A stretch of DNA of 7,480 bases, taken from assembly GCA_900756495.1 (NCBI GenBank), contig CAAEKI010000196.1, forward strand, positions 1 to 7,480, given 5' to 3'. How positions within the stretch are numbered: the stretch's first letter is position 1; each line of letters starts with the position of its first letter. Source of the stretch: an uncultured Oscillospiraceae bacterium (GTDB lineage Bacteria; Bacillota; Clostridia; Oscillospirales; Oscillospiraceae). Both the position numbers and the translations under genes were made by a program. This document shows positions 1 through 6,656 of this stretch, one piece after another. The notes below the pieces were generated by a model. It worked only from the letters and a program-made list of their open reading frames with translations. It ran no database searches and was not told the origin of the DNA.

Positions 1-2
1 CC

Positions 3-839
3 TACTACGCGTACAAGGGCAGTTCCGTTACCTCCTCCAACAACGCCTCAACGCTGGCCCAGGGCAGCACGCTGACTGCCGCCGCGCTGTCCGACGCCAT
101 GTATGAGCTGGAACTGCGCCGTCCCAACAAGACCTTTACCAACCGGGAATTTGCCCGAACCATCGCCGGGGTGCCGCTGGCCTTTGAGCCCGGCTCCCAC
201 TGGATGTACGGCATGAGCTTCGATGTGCTGGGGGCAGTCATTGAGGAAATCGCCGGCATGACACTGGACGAGTACTGCCGGAAGTATATCTGCACTCCTC
301 TCGGCCTGAAGGACACCGGCTATCACCTGACGCCCGACCGGGAAGCCAGATTGTGCTCTTATTACAATATCAGCGACCCCGCCAAGCCCGTCAAGTTTAC
401 CACGAAAGACGACTACTATCAGCCGGAAGCAAAGTTCGAGCGGGGCGGCGGCGGGATGCTGTCCACCCTGCCCGACTATATGACCTTTGCCGACACCCTG
501 CGCCGCGGCGGCACCAGTGCCGACGGAGCGAGGATCCTGGGCCGCAAGACCGTTGATCTGATGCGGGCCAATCACCTGGGGCCCGCGCAGATGGCCGACA
601 TCAACTGGCCCTCCCTGGCCGGCTACGGGTATGGTTTCGGCGTCCGTACCCTGGTCGATCCCACTCGCGGCGGGATCAACAGCTCCATGGGGGAGTACGG
701 CTGGAGCGGCTCCGCCGGGACATGGATGGCCATCGACCCCAAAGAAGAGCTTACCGTATGTCTGATGAAGCAGACCTATCCTGCCTGGGAAGGCTGGATC
801 ATTCCCCGGTTTCGCGCCGCCCTCTGGGGCAGTCTTTAA
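3..839 (+). CDS. Serine hydrolase, beta-lactamase/family VIII esterase fold (5' truncated)
   Basis: The frame is open from base 3 to the TAA at 837-839, giving 278 residues, so the N-terminus lies outside the window. The family (Pfam beta-lactamase, class C / penicillin-binding fold) uses a Ser-x-x-Lys nucleophile pair near the N-terminus, which is not visible here, so a signal peptide and catalytic competence cannot be judged. Visible support: PGSHWMYGMSFDVLG, whose Tyr codon at 207-209 sits where the family's Tyr-x-Asn or Tyr-Ser-x-Ser motif occurs; a helical stretch ILGRKTVDLMRANHL; and GWSGSAGT at 699-722, matching the third conserved motif (GWxGxxGT) of the esterase-like members, followed by IDPKEELTVCLMKQ. 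The likely role is hydrolysis of an ester or amide. A permease gene begins 30 bases downstream, suggesting co-transcription. Fold confidence is high; the substrate is unknown. A true beta-lactamase is less likely because the usual Lys-Thr-Gly motif is replaced. Confidence 0.85.
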   Translation, partial: YYAYKGSSVTSSNNASTLAQGSTLTAAALSDAMYELELRRPNKTFTNREFARTIAGVPLAFEPGSHWMYGMSFDVLGAVIEEIAGMTLDEYCRKYICTPLGLKDTGYHLTPDREARLCSYYNISDPAKPVKFTTKDDYYQPEAKFERGGGGMLSTLPDYMTFADTLRRGGTSADGARILGRKTVDLMRANHLGPAQMADINWPSLAGYGYGFGVRTLVDPTRGGINSSMGEYGWSGSAGTWMAIDPKEELTVCLMKQTYPAWEGWIIPRFRAALWGSL

Positions 840-869
840 GCAAAAAAGAAAAAGCGAGGGGCAATCAAA

Positions 870-2303
870 ATGAAGCAAAGCAAAAATACGAGTTATTACG
901 TCAAATCGGCCATCGTCGTGGCGATTATGTTCATTTTTCAGTTCCTTCCCCCGGTGGGGCAAATCACGGAGCTGGGCATGAAGGTACTGGGCATCTACAT
1001 CGCGCTGCTCTACGGCTGGTCCGCCGTCAATATCGTCTGGCCCAGCTTTTTGGCGCTGTTCTTCCTGGCGTTCAGCGGCTATGACACGGTCGGCCACCTG
1101 ATCACCGACGGCTTCGGCAACGCCACCAATGTCTACATCTTCCTGATCTGTGTCTTTTCCTACTTCGTCACTCAGTCCGGCGTTTCCAACATTATCGTCA
1201 AGAGCATCATTACCCGGAAATTTGCCAAGGGTAAGCCCTGGGTCATTTCCCTGCTGTTCCTGACCGCCGCCTATGCCTGCGGCGCCCTCATCAGCATGAC
1301 CCCCGCCTGTATCCTGCTGTGGAGTGTGCTGTGCAAGTACTGCGAGGATCTGGGCTATAAAAAGGGTGACAAGTACCCCGTGATTATGATCGTGGGTATC
1401 GCCCTGGCCGGACTGATGGGCTTCTCCCTGTTCCCCTTCCGTGTCCCCGGCTCCACGCTGGTGGGCATGGCCACCGAGGCCGGCTTCACCGTTCCCTTTG
1501 TTCCGTATGTCATCATTGCCTTTGTGCTGGGCTACGGCGGCGTGCTTCTGTACTGGCTGCTGGCCCGTTTCGTGTTCCGCCCCAATGTGGACGCCCTGAC
1601 CACGGAGTATGACTTCGGCAAGACGGAAAAGATGACTTGCTATCAGAAGCAGGTCATGGCCCTGACTGTTATCCTCATTCTGGCATTCCTGATCCAGAGC
1701 GCCTTTTCCACCACCTTTATCGGGCAGTTCCTCACCAAGCTGGGCACCTCCGGCATTGTGCTGGGTCTGCTGATGCTTATGGTGTTCTTCAAGAAAAAGG
1801 ACGGTTCCTCCTTTGTGGACATCATCGAGGGCACCCGCATGGGCGTGGCCTGGCCTGTGTTCTATATGCTGACCATCGGCATGACCATGGCCGTGGCCAT
1901 CACCTCCGACGCCGTCGGCATCAAGGCTCAGCTCCAGACCATGCTGGCTCCGCTGATGAAGAACAACGGCGGTCCCATCATCCTGCTGCTCCTGACCACC
2001 TTCCTGATTCTATTCCTCACCAGCTTTATGGGCAACACCACCTGCGCGCTCATCGTCTACACTGTGGCCACGCTGTACAGCGAGTCCCTGGGGATCAGCA
2101 CCGCGCTGCTGGCCTGTGTCGTCGGCGTGCTGGCCAACGTGTCCATTGTGTTCCCCTCCGCCAACCCCATTGCCTCCATCATGCACGGCAAAATCGACTG
2201 GGTCACCGCGAAGGACATCTACAAATACTCCATCCCCATCGTGGCCGTCATGTGGATCTTTGCCACCGCCGTGTCCCTGACTCTTGGCTCCCTCCTGTTT
2301 TAA
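870..2303 (+). CDS. SLC13/DASS-like anion permease, paralog A
   Basis: A 477-residue, strongly hydrophobic protein with about 11-12 predicted membrane segments, resembling SLC13 (divalent anion:Na+ symporter, DASS) permeases of Clostridia. The family imports dicarboxylates, citrate-like acids or sulfate across the cytoplasmic membrane. Two pseudo-repeats are visible. The first has ISMTPA (residues 141-146) followed by FPFRVPG (188-194). The second has GNTTCA (388-393) followed by FPSANP (428-433). These sit where DASS proteins carry their paired Ser-Asn-Thr hairpin tips and Thr-Pro-rich loops that bind Na+ and the carboxylate. Here the tips read SMT and NTT rather than canonical SNT, so the ion and substrate cannot be assumed. 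The ATG at 870 is preceded by a GAGGGG-type Shine-Dalgarno and matches the start of paralog B. It lies 30 bases after the hydrolase and 18 before paralog B. ArsB/CitM-type assignment is a less likely alternative. Confidence 0.85.
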   Translation: MKQSKNTSYYVKSAIVVAIMFIFQFLPPVGQITELGMKVLGIYIALLYGWSAVNIVWPSFLALFFLAFSGYDTVGHLITDGFGNATNVYIFLICVFSYFVTQSGVSNIIVKSIITRKFAKGKPWVISLLFLTAAYACGALISMTPACILLWSVLCKYCEDLGYKKGDKYPVIMIVGIALAGLMGFSLFPFRVPGSTLVGMATEAGFTVPFVPYVIIAFVLGYGGVLLYWLLARFVFRPNVDALTTEYDFGKTEKMTCYQKQVMALTVILILAFLIQSAFSTTFIGQFLTKLGTSGIVLGLLMLMVFFKKKDGSSFVDIIEGTRMGVAWPVFYMLTIGMTMAVAITSDAVGIKAQLQTMLAPLMKNNGGPIILLLLTTFLILFLTSFMGNTTCALIVYTVATLYSESLGISTALLACVVGVLANVSIVFPSANPIASIMHGKIDWVTAKDIYKYSIPIVAVMWIFATAVSLTLGSLLF

Positions 2304-2307
2304 CAAC

Positions 2308-2315
2308 GGGAGGTG
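2308..2315 (+). promoter_or_regulatory. Ribosome binding site that sets the start of permease B
   Basis: GGGAGGTG lies six bases before the GTG at 2322 and begins four bases after the TAA of permease A. It overlaps another in-frame GTG at 2313, which therefore cannot be the real start. The close coupling to the upstream stop fits translation within one polycistronic message. Confidence 0.75.
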
Positions 2316-2321
2316 CTCGCT

Positions 2322-3755
2322 GTGGGAAAAAGCAAAAACACCTCCTTCTATATCCACTCGGCCATCTGTGTGGCCATTATGGTGGCGTTCCAGTTTCTCC
2401 CTCCCGTAGGGCAGATCACGGCTTTGGGGATGAAGGTGCTGGGCATCTACATTGGCCTGCTCTACGGCTGGTCCACGGTCAGCCTGATCTGGCCCAGCTT
2501 CCTGGGGCTTTTCTTCCTGGCGTTCAGCGGCTATGACACAGTCGGCCACCTGATCACCAGCGGCTTCGGCAACGCCACCAATGTCTATATCATGCTGATC
2601 TGCGTGTTTTCCTTCTTTGTGACGCAGTCCGGCGTATCGGGCATCATCGTGCGGGCCATTATTGGCCGCAAGTTTGCCAGCGGCCGCCCCTGGATCATTT
2701 CCGGCCTGTTTCTCACTGCCGCCTATGCCTGCGGCGCGCTCATCAGCATGACCCCCGCCTGCATCATCGTCTGGAGCATTGTGTGTCAGTACTGCAAGGA
2801 TCTGGGTTATAAAAAAGGCGATAAATACCCCGTGCTGATGATCGTGGGAATCGCTCTGGCCGGGCTGATGGGCTACTCTCTGTTCCCCTTCCGGGTTCCG
2901 GGCACCACTCTGGTGGGCATGGTAACGGAGGCTGGCGGCGCCGTCCCCTTCCTCCCCTATGTGGTCTGCGCATTTATCATCGGCTATGGCTCCCTGATGG
3001 CCTATCTGCTTCTGTGCAAGTACCTGTTCCGCCCCGATGTGAGCCGGCTGGCCCAGAGCTACGATTTCGGTAAGACGGAAAAGATGACCCGCTATCAGAA
3101 ACAGATTCTGGCCCTGACAGTCATACTCATTCTGGCGTTTCTTATTCAAAGCGCATTTCCTGCCACATTTGTGGGCGCGTTTCTCACCAAGCTGGGTACC
3201 TCCGGCATTGTGCTGGCCCTGCTGATGGTCATGGTGTTCTTCAAAAAGAAGGATGGTTCCTCCTTCGCGGACATCATTGAGGCCACACGGAAGGGCGTGT
3301 CCTGGCCGGTATTTTATATGCTGACCATCGGCATGACCATGGCCACGGCCCTAACCGCCGATACTGTGGGGGTCAAGGCTCAGCTCCAGTCCGTGCTCAG
3401 TCCCATGCTGGGCAGCAGCGGCGGCAGAATTCTTCTGCTCTGCCTGACTACCCTTCTGATCCTGGTCACGACCAACTTCATGGGCAACCTTTCCTGCGCC
3501 ATGATCGTATTCAATGTGGCTGCGCTGTACAGCGACACACTGGGCATCAGCCCGGCCCTGCTGGCCTGCGTCATCGGCGTACTGGCAAACGCCTCCATCG
3601 TGTTCCCCTCCGCCAACCCCATCGCCGCCATCATGCATGGCATGACCGACTGGGTATCTGCCCGGGACATCTATAAGTACGCCGTTCCTCTTGTGGCCTC
3701 CGTCTGGATCGTTTCCACCTTTCTGTGTCTGACTTTGGGGATCGTCATTTTTTGA
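2322..3755 (+). CDS. SLC13/DASS-like anion permease, paralog B
   Basis: A 477-residue membrane permease, the tandem partner of the preceding gene. Ungapped alignment by eye gives about 357 of 477 identical residues (roughly 75%) with no insertion or deletion. I chose GTG at 2322 rather than GTG at 2313: the latter lies inside the Shine-Dalgarno GGGAGGTG (2308-2315), and only 2322 yields an N-terminus (MGKSKNTSFY) that aligns with paralog A (MKQSKNTSYY). The first hairpin motif ISMTPA is retained, but the second-repeat tip is GNLSCA (388-393) instead of GNTTCA, a change at a position that contacts ligand or ion in DASS structures. This may mean a different substrate; that is inference. Differences concentrate at residues 211-250, 361-400 and the last 30 residues. 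It is co-directional, 18 bases after paralog A and 44 bases before the AtuA gene. Confidence 0.85.
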   Translation: MGKSKNTSFYIHSAICVAIMVAFQFLPPVGQITALGMKVLGIYIGLLYGWSTVSLIWPSFLGLFFLAFSGYDTVGHLITSGFGNATNVYIMLICVFSFFVTQSGVSGIIVRAIIGRKFASGRPWIISGLFLTAAYACGALISMTPACIIVWSIVCQYCKDLGYKKGDKYPVLMIVGIALAGLMGYSLFPFRVPGTTLVGMVTEAGGAVPFLPYVVCAFIIGYGSLMAYLLLCKYLFRPDVSRLAQSYDFGKTEKMTRYQKQILALTVILILAFLIQSAFPATFVGAFLTKLGTSGIVLALLMVMVFFKKKDGSSFADIIEATRKGVSWPVFYMLTIGMTMATALTADTVGVKAQLQSVLSPMLGSSGGRILLLCLTTLLILVTTNFMGNLSCAMIVFNVAALYSDTLGISPALLACVIGVLANASIVFPSANPIAAIMHGMTDWVSARDIYKYAVPLVASVWIVSTFLCLTLGIVIF

Positions 3756-3799
3756 CGTTGAGCCCGATTGATTTGATTAAATAAAAAGAGGTAATTTCT

Positions 3800-5143
3800 A
3801 TGAAAACCATTCGTATTGGCAGCGGCGCTGGCTACGGCGGGGACCGCCTGGAGCCGGCCCTGGAGCTGATTGAAAAGGGCAGCTTGGACTATATCGGCTT
3901 TGAGTGCCTGGCCGAGCGCACCATCGCCCTGGCGCAAAAGGAGAAAATGGCCGATTCTGCAAAAGGCTATAATCCGCTGCTGGAATACCGCATGGAGCAG
4001 GTCCTTCCCCTGGCCTGGAAACATAAGGTAAAGGTCATTACCAACATGGGCGCGGCCAACCCCGCGGCGGCGGCCGCGAAGTGCATTGAGCTGGCCCGGA
4101 AACACGGCTGCGCGGGCATGAAGATTGCCGCTGTCATGGGTGATGACGTGCTGGACTGCCTGGACAGGTATCAGCATACCGAGCTGTGGGAGACCCACCG
4201 TCCCCTGAAGGAGCTGGACGGCGAGATCATGTCCGCCAACGTCTATATGGGTGTGGACGGCATCCTACAGGCCCTTCAGGCCGGGGCCGATGTGGTCATC
4301 ACCGGCCGCGTGTCCGACCCCTCCCTGTTCATGGCACCTGTGCTCTATGAGTTCGGCTGGGCTCTGGACGACTGGGACAAGCTGGGCAAAGCCACTCAGG
4401 TAGGCCATCTGCTGGAATGCGGCGGTCAGGTCTGCGGCGGCTATTTTGCCGAACCGGGCAAAAAGGACGTGCCCGATCTGGCCCATCTGGGCTTTCCTAT
4501 CGCGGAAGTGGGCGAGGACGGTTCCATTGTGATTACCAAAGTGCCAGGCTCTGGCGGTATGGTCACCCGGGAGACCTGCATTGAGCAGATGATGTACGAA
4601 ATCCAGGACCCCACCAAATATTTTACGCCTGATGTAGTGGCCGACTTTTCAAATGTGACCTTCACCGAGCTTGGCCCGGACCGGGTCAGGGCCGAGGGCG
4701 CCACCGGCCATCCCAAAACCGCCACCCTGAAGACCTCCATCGGCTACAAGGACTGCTTTATCGGGGAGGGAGAAATTAGCTACGGCGGCCCCAACTGCTA
4801 TGCCCGGGCGGAGTTGGCGGCTAAGGTGCTGGAGCAGCGCCTGGCACTCCGCAAGCTTCCGTTGGATGAGGTGAAAATCGACCTGATCGGTGTCAACTCA
4901 TTGAATTGGAATCCGGACAGGTACCGCAGCACGGATCCGGACGAGATCAGAGTCAGGGTAGCTGCCCGCACCAGAGACAAGACCGTTGCCGCCCGCATTG
5001 GGGAAGAGGTGGAAGCGATGTATACCAATGGCCCCGCCGGCGGATGCGGCGCGGTCAAGCGGGTCACCGAGATCGTGTCGGTGGCATCCATGCTGGTCAG
5101 TCGCAACGATGTAACTGCAACCGTCTGTATTAAGGAGGTATAA
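3800..5143 (+). CDS. AtuA-family protein (DUF1446), large subunit
   Basis: A 447-residue soluble protein matching the acyclic terpene utilization AtuA family (PF07287, formerly DUF1446). Glycine-rich conserved blocks are visible: GSGAGYGGDR (residues 7-16), DYIGFECLAE (30-39), TNMGAANP (81-88), GADVVITGRVSDPSL (162-176), HLLECGGQVCGGYF (203-216), VPGSGGMVTRET (248-259) and NGPAGGCGAVKR (410-421). There is no signal peptide or membrane segment, so it is probably cytoplasmic. The family is named after the first gene of the Pseudomonas citronellol/geraniol operon, but its reaction is not established, and terpene use here is not implied. Many homologues carry a C-terminal extra domain; here it is encoded by the next gene. 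The ATG at 3800 has AAGAGGT at 3786-3792, seven bases upstream. The gene follows the permeases by 44 bases, which suggests that it handles the imported compound. Confidence 0.88.
   Translation: MKTIRIGSGAGYGGDRLEPALELIEKGSLDYIGFECLAERTIALAQKEKMADSAKGYNPLLEYRMEQVLPLAWKHKVKVITNMGAANPAAAAAKCIELARKHGCAGMKIAAVMGDDVLDCLDRYQHTELWETHRPLKELDGEIMSANVYMGVDGILQALQAGADVVITGRVSDPSLFMAPVLYEFGWALDDWDKLGKATQVGHLLECGGQVCGGYFAEPGKKDVPDLAHLGFPIAEVGEDGSIVITKVPGSGGMVTRETCIEQMMYEIQDPTKYFTPDVVADFSNVTFTELGPDRVRAEGATGHPKTATLKTSIGYKDCFIGEGEISYGGPNCYARAELAAKVLEQRLALRKLPLDEVKIDLIGVNSLNWNPDRYRSTDPDEIRVRVAARTRDKTVAARIGEEVEAMYTNGPAGGCGAVKRVTEIVSVASMLVSRNDVTATVCIKEV
5132..5139 (+). promoter_or_regulatory. Ribosome binding site of the small AtuA-like gene
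   Basis: AAGGAGGT, a near-perfect anti-16S match, sits inside the last codons of the large AtuA gene, eight bases before the ATG at 5148. The two reading frames are separated by four bases. This arrangement implies translational coupling and similar output of the two proteins. Confidence 0.85.
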
Positions 5144-5147
5144 CGGT

Positions 5148-5447
5148 ATGAAACTTTGGGAAATTGCGCATAGCCGCACCGGTGACAAGGGGAATATCTC
5201 TGACATTTCTCTCATCGCATACGATCAGAAGGATTACGAGCTGATCAGGGAGAAGGTGACCGCCGACCGGGTAAAGAAATGGTTTTCCGGCATGGTCAAG
5301 GGCGAAGTCGTCCGCTATGAACTGCCCACGATGGGTGCGCTGAACTTTGTGATGTACGATGCCCTGGGCGGCGGCGTCACCCGTTCCCTCTCTATGGACA
5401 AGCATGGGAAGGGGTTCAGCTCCTATCTGCTTGATATGGAAATCTAA
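5148..5447 (+). CDS. AtuA C-terminal-domain-like protein, stand-alone small subunit
   Basis: A 99-residue protein corresponding to the domain found at the C-terminus of longer AtuA proteins (the AtuA-like ferredoxin-fold domain). Landmarks are IAHSRTGDKGN (residues 6-16), RYELPTMGALNF (56-67) and YDALGGGVTRSL (70-81), all typical of that domain. It starts four bases after the stop of the large AtuA gene with a strong Shine-Dalgarno, so the two products most likely act as partners of one complex. The split could be ancestral or derived; the different frame and clean RBS argue against a sequencing frameshift. There is no membrane segment or signal peptide. The reaction is unknown. It is the last gene of the operon: a strong intrinsic terminator begins 20 bases after its stop codon. 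Confidence 0.85.
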   Translation: MKLWEIAHSRTGDKGNISDISLIAYDQKDYELIREKVTADRVKKWFSGMVKGEVVRYELPTMGALNFVMYDALGGGVTRSLSMDKHGKGFSSYLLDMEI

Positions 5448-5467
5448 ACGTTATTTCAGCGGGATTG

Positions 5468-5509
5468 GGAAGAAAGCCGGGCGGACAGTCCGGCTTTCTT
5501 CCATTTTTG
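5468..5509 (+). terminator. Rho-independent terminator of the permease-AtuA operon
   Basis: A perfect 13-bp stem (5468-5480 with 5490-5502) encloses a nine-base loop and is followed by ATTTTTGT. It lies 20 bases past the stop of the small AtuA-like gene, closing the operon. Confidence 0.92.
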
Positions 5510-5519
5510 TAGGATAAAA

Positions 5520-5797
5520 ACCACGTGCTATGCGCGTGGTTCCCAAAAGGATTTACCTTTGAGTGAAAATAGTTTTAGGAAGAACCTTCGATAGAAGGGA
5601 GTGATAGAAAAAATGGATTGCAAGGGGAGCGGTGAGCAGCACAAGGCTCGACGAGCCGTAAAAGGATGACCCCACCGCCAAAAAAATTGGCAGTGGGGCA
5701 CAGATGCAATAGAAATAAAATTCGGGAGCCTTAAGGCTCTGCCAGTACAAGCCCCTTATAGGGGCAGAGCATGCCACCTGTTTTACGGGTGGTCATG
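5520..5797. other. Hairpin-rich intergenic block, possible degenerate non-autonomous mobile element
   Basis: This stretch between the terminator and the sigK leader has no convincing gene but an unusual density of palindromes. Visible stems: 5520-5528 with 5532-5540 (nine pairs including one G-U); 5645-5649 with 5653-5657; 5670-5681 with 5687-5698 (11 of 12 pairs); 5726-5730 with 5735-5739; 5751-5756 with 5760-5765, nested in a longer option pairing 5736-5743 with 5763-5770; and 5773-5780 with 5786-5793 (eight pairs including G-U). Terminal hairpins with no long inverted repeats are how IS200/IS605 elements and their deletion derivatives look, so a transposase-less remnant is possible. A structured RNA is an alternative. 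No Y1 transposase coding remains are visible. A 74-codon minus-strand frame (5553-5777) has a GTG start inside a stem and no ribosome site, so I do not call it a gene. Confidence 0.45.
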
Positions 5798-5847
5798 ACT
5801 GGAGGCACACTGGCTTTCAGGCTCTTTAGCCCTGAGAAAAAGGGGCT

Positions 5848-5877
5848 GAATAGTGACAGGCTGTGGACGAATAGGAT
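5848..5877 (+). promoter_or_regulatory. Candidate SigE-type promoter of sigK
   Basis: GAATAGT (5848-5854) matches six of seven positions of the SigE -35 consensus (KMATATT). After 15 bases, AATAGGAT (5870-5877) matches five of eight positions of the -10 consensus (CATACAMT). Spacing is right, and transcription would begin near 5884, just before the Shine-Dalgarno. In Bacillus subtilis sigK is transcribed by SigE RNA polymerase with SpoIIID, so this promoter type is expected. No clear SpoIIID site was found. A weak hairpin (5828-5833 with 5842-5847) lies just upstream. This is a by-eye match and remains tentative. Confidence 0.35.
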
Positions 5878-5885
5878 CCTCTTAT

Positions 5886-5893
5886 GGAGGTGA
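5886..5893 (+). promoter_or_regulatory. Ribosome binding site that fixes the sigK start
   Basis: GGAGGTGA lies six bases before the ATG at 5900. Its last three bases are an in-frame TGA (5891-5893), so the sigK frame cannot extend further upstream and the hydrophobic N-terminus starts exactly here. Confidence 0.85.
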
Positions 5894-5899
5894 CGCCAA

Positions 5900-6598
5900 A
5901 TGCTGTCGGCCTGGATAGCGCTGCTGATCAACAGCCTGTTTTTTTCACTTCGCCTTTCCGGTTCCACAGGATCCTTTCCCCGGCCCCTGAAGGCGGAGGA
6001 GGAGCGCGAATATTTGACGCGCATGGCCCAGGGAGACATGGAGGCCCGCAACAAGCTCATTGAACACAACCTGCGTCTGGTAGCACATATCATGAAGAAG
6101 TATTACACGCAGTCCGGGGATCAGGACGACCTGATTTCGATCGGAACCATCGGGCTTATCAAGGGAATTACCACCTTCAAGGCGGACAAAAACGTCCGGC
6201 TTGCCACCTATGCATCCCGATGCATCGAAAATGAAATACTGATGCATTTTCGCTCTCAGCGAAAGCTGCAGGGAGAGGTCTCGCTCTCCGACTCGATTGA
6301 AGGAGATGGAGACAGCAATTCCCTATCTCTGATGGATGTCATTAGCGTGGACGACAATATGCTGGAGGAATTGGATGCCAAGGATGCCTGTGTCAGAGTA
6401 CGGCGCTGTGTCTCTGAATGTTTGGATGACCGGGAGGCTATGATTATCAGCCTCCGGTATGGGTTGGGCGGGCAGAATCCTTTGACCCAGCGGGAAATTG
6501 CCTCCCGCTGCGGAATTTCACGATCTTATGTATCGCGTATTGAAAAGCGGGCGCTGGAGAAACTGCGGGTAAGCTTCGATGGAGATAAGGTACAATAA
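5900..6598 (+). CDS. sigK: RNA polymerase sporulation sigma factor SigK (pro-SigK)
   Basis: A 232-residue sigma-70-family protein closely matching the late mother-cell sporulation sigma factor. Residues 1 to about 20-24 are hydrophobic (MLSAWIALLINSLFFSLRLS) and correspond to the inhibitory pro-sequence that the SpoIVFB protease removes in Bacillus; FPRPL (26-30) then starts the mature-type core. Region 2 is visible as NKLIEHNLRLVAHI (51-64), DDLISIGTIGLIKGI (76-90) and TYASRCIENEILMHFR (103-118). Region 4 has LDDREAMIISLRYGLG (175-190) and the helix-turn-helix TQREIASRCGISRSYVSRIEKRA (196-218). The gene is uninterrupted, unlike sigK of B. subtilis or Clostridioides difficile, which carry a skin element. 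The protein ends 14 residues after EKRA, shorter than the lysine-rich B. subtilis tail, and IS256-type sequence begins within 30 bases, so slight 3' truncation is possible. SigG is excluded by the pro-sequence and overall similarity; SigE is a less likely alternative. Confidence 0.9.
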   Translation: MLSAWIALLINSLFFSLRLSGSTGSFPRPLKAEEEREYLTRMAQGDMEARNKLIEHNLRLVAHIMKKYYTQSGDQDDLISIGTIGLIKGITTFKADKNVRLATYASRCIENEILMHFRSQRKLQGEVSLSDSIEGDGDSNSLSLMDVISVDDNMLEELDAKDACVRVRRCVSECLDDREAMIISLRYGLGGQNPLTQREIASRCGISRSYVSRIEKRALEKLRVSFDGDKVQ

Positions 6599-6626
6599 GT
6601 TTCGCAAAATGAAAAGTAGATAAAAA

Positions 6627-6656
6627 GAGACATGGTTTGCAGCCCTCAGGTAGAAT
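6627..6656 (+). promoter_or_regulatory. Candidate transposase promoter
   Basis: TAGAAT (6651-6656) matches five of six bases of a -10 box, and GAGACA (6627-6632) matches four of six of a -35 box, 18 bases apart. The start would fall near 6663, downstream of the outer arm of the inverted repeat, leaving the RBS (AAAGGAGAG, 6679-6687) free. The match is weak to moderate. Confidence 0.35.

Larger units (their letters stand above)
870..3755 (+). repeat. Tandem gene duplication, 1452-bp period
   Basis: The two permease genes form a direct duplication with a constant 1452-base offset over the whole coding length. Nucleotide identity is uneven. 1059-1087 is identical to 2511-2539 (29 bases), 1110-1135 is identical to 2562-2587 (26 bases), and 1059-1138 differs from its partner at only four positions. 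The stretch from about 1500 to 1610 is much more diverged. Such blocks may reflect gene conversion between copies or strong local constraint. Confidence 0.9.

Noticed and set aside
48..1097. Long minus-strand open frame (349 codons) across the hydrolase and permease A
   Set aside because: Its composition (many Gly, His, Gln, Ala) is typical of an antisense reading of GC-rich codons, it crosses two well-supported genes, and no family is recognisable.
2313..2321. Upstream GTG start for permease B
   Set aside because: This GTG is part of the Shine-Dalgarno itself; GTG at 2322 has proper spacing and matches the paralog N-terminus.
1637..2536. Plus-strand open frame of 299 codons spanning the permease A/B junction
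   Set aside because: Out of frame with both permeases and His/Arg-rich; explained by the codon pattern of the duplicated genes.
2010..3149. Minus-strand open frame of 379 codons across both permeases
   Set aside because: It covers the junction of two clear membrane-protein genes and has a low-complexity His/Gly/Asp-rich product, so it is an antisense shadow.
3752..3782. Possible internal promoter before the AtuA gene (TTGACG at 3752-3757)
   Set aside because: The -35 match is good, but the best -10 candidates match only three or four of six positions or need 19-base spacing, and the start would fall on the ribosome site.
5553..5777. Small minus-strand frame (74 codons) with a hydrophobic product in the hairpin block
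   Set aside because: It begins at a GTG inside a stem with no Shine-Dalgarno upstream and belongs to no family I can name. It would become interesting if the block proves to be a multi-copy element.
5520..5797. CRISPR array or tRNA as an explanation for the palindromes
   Set aside because: The stems differ in sequence with no regular repeat-spacer period, and no cloverleaf or CCA end can be drawn.
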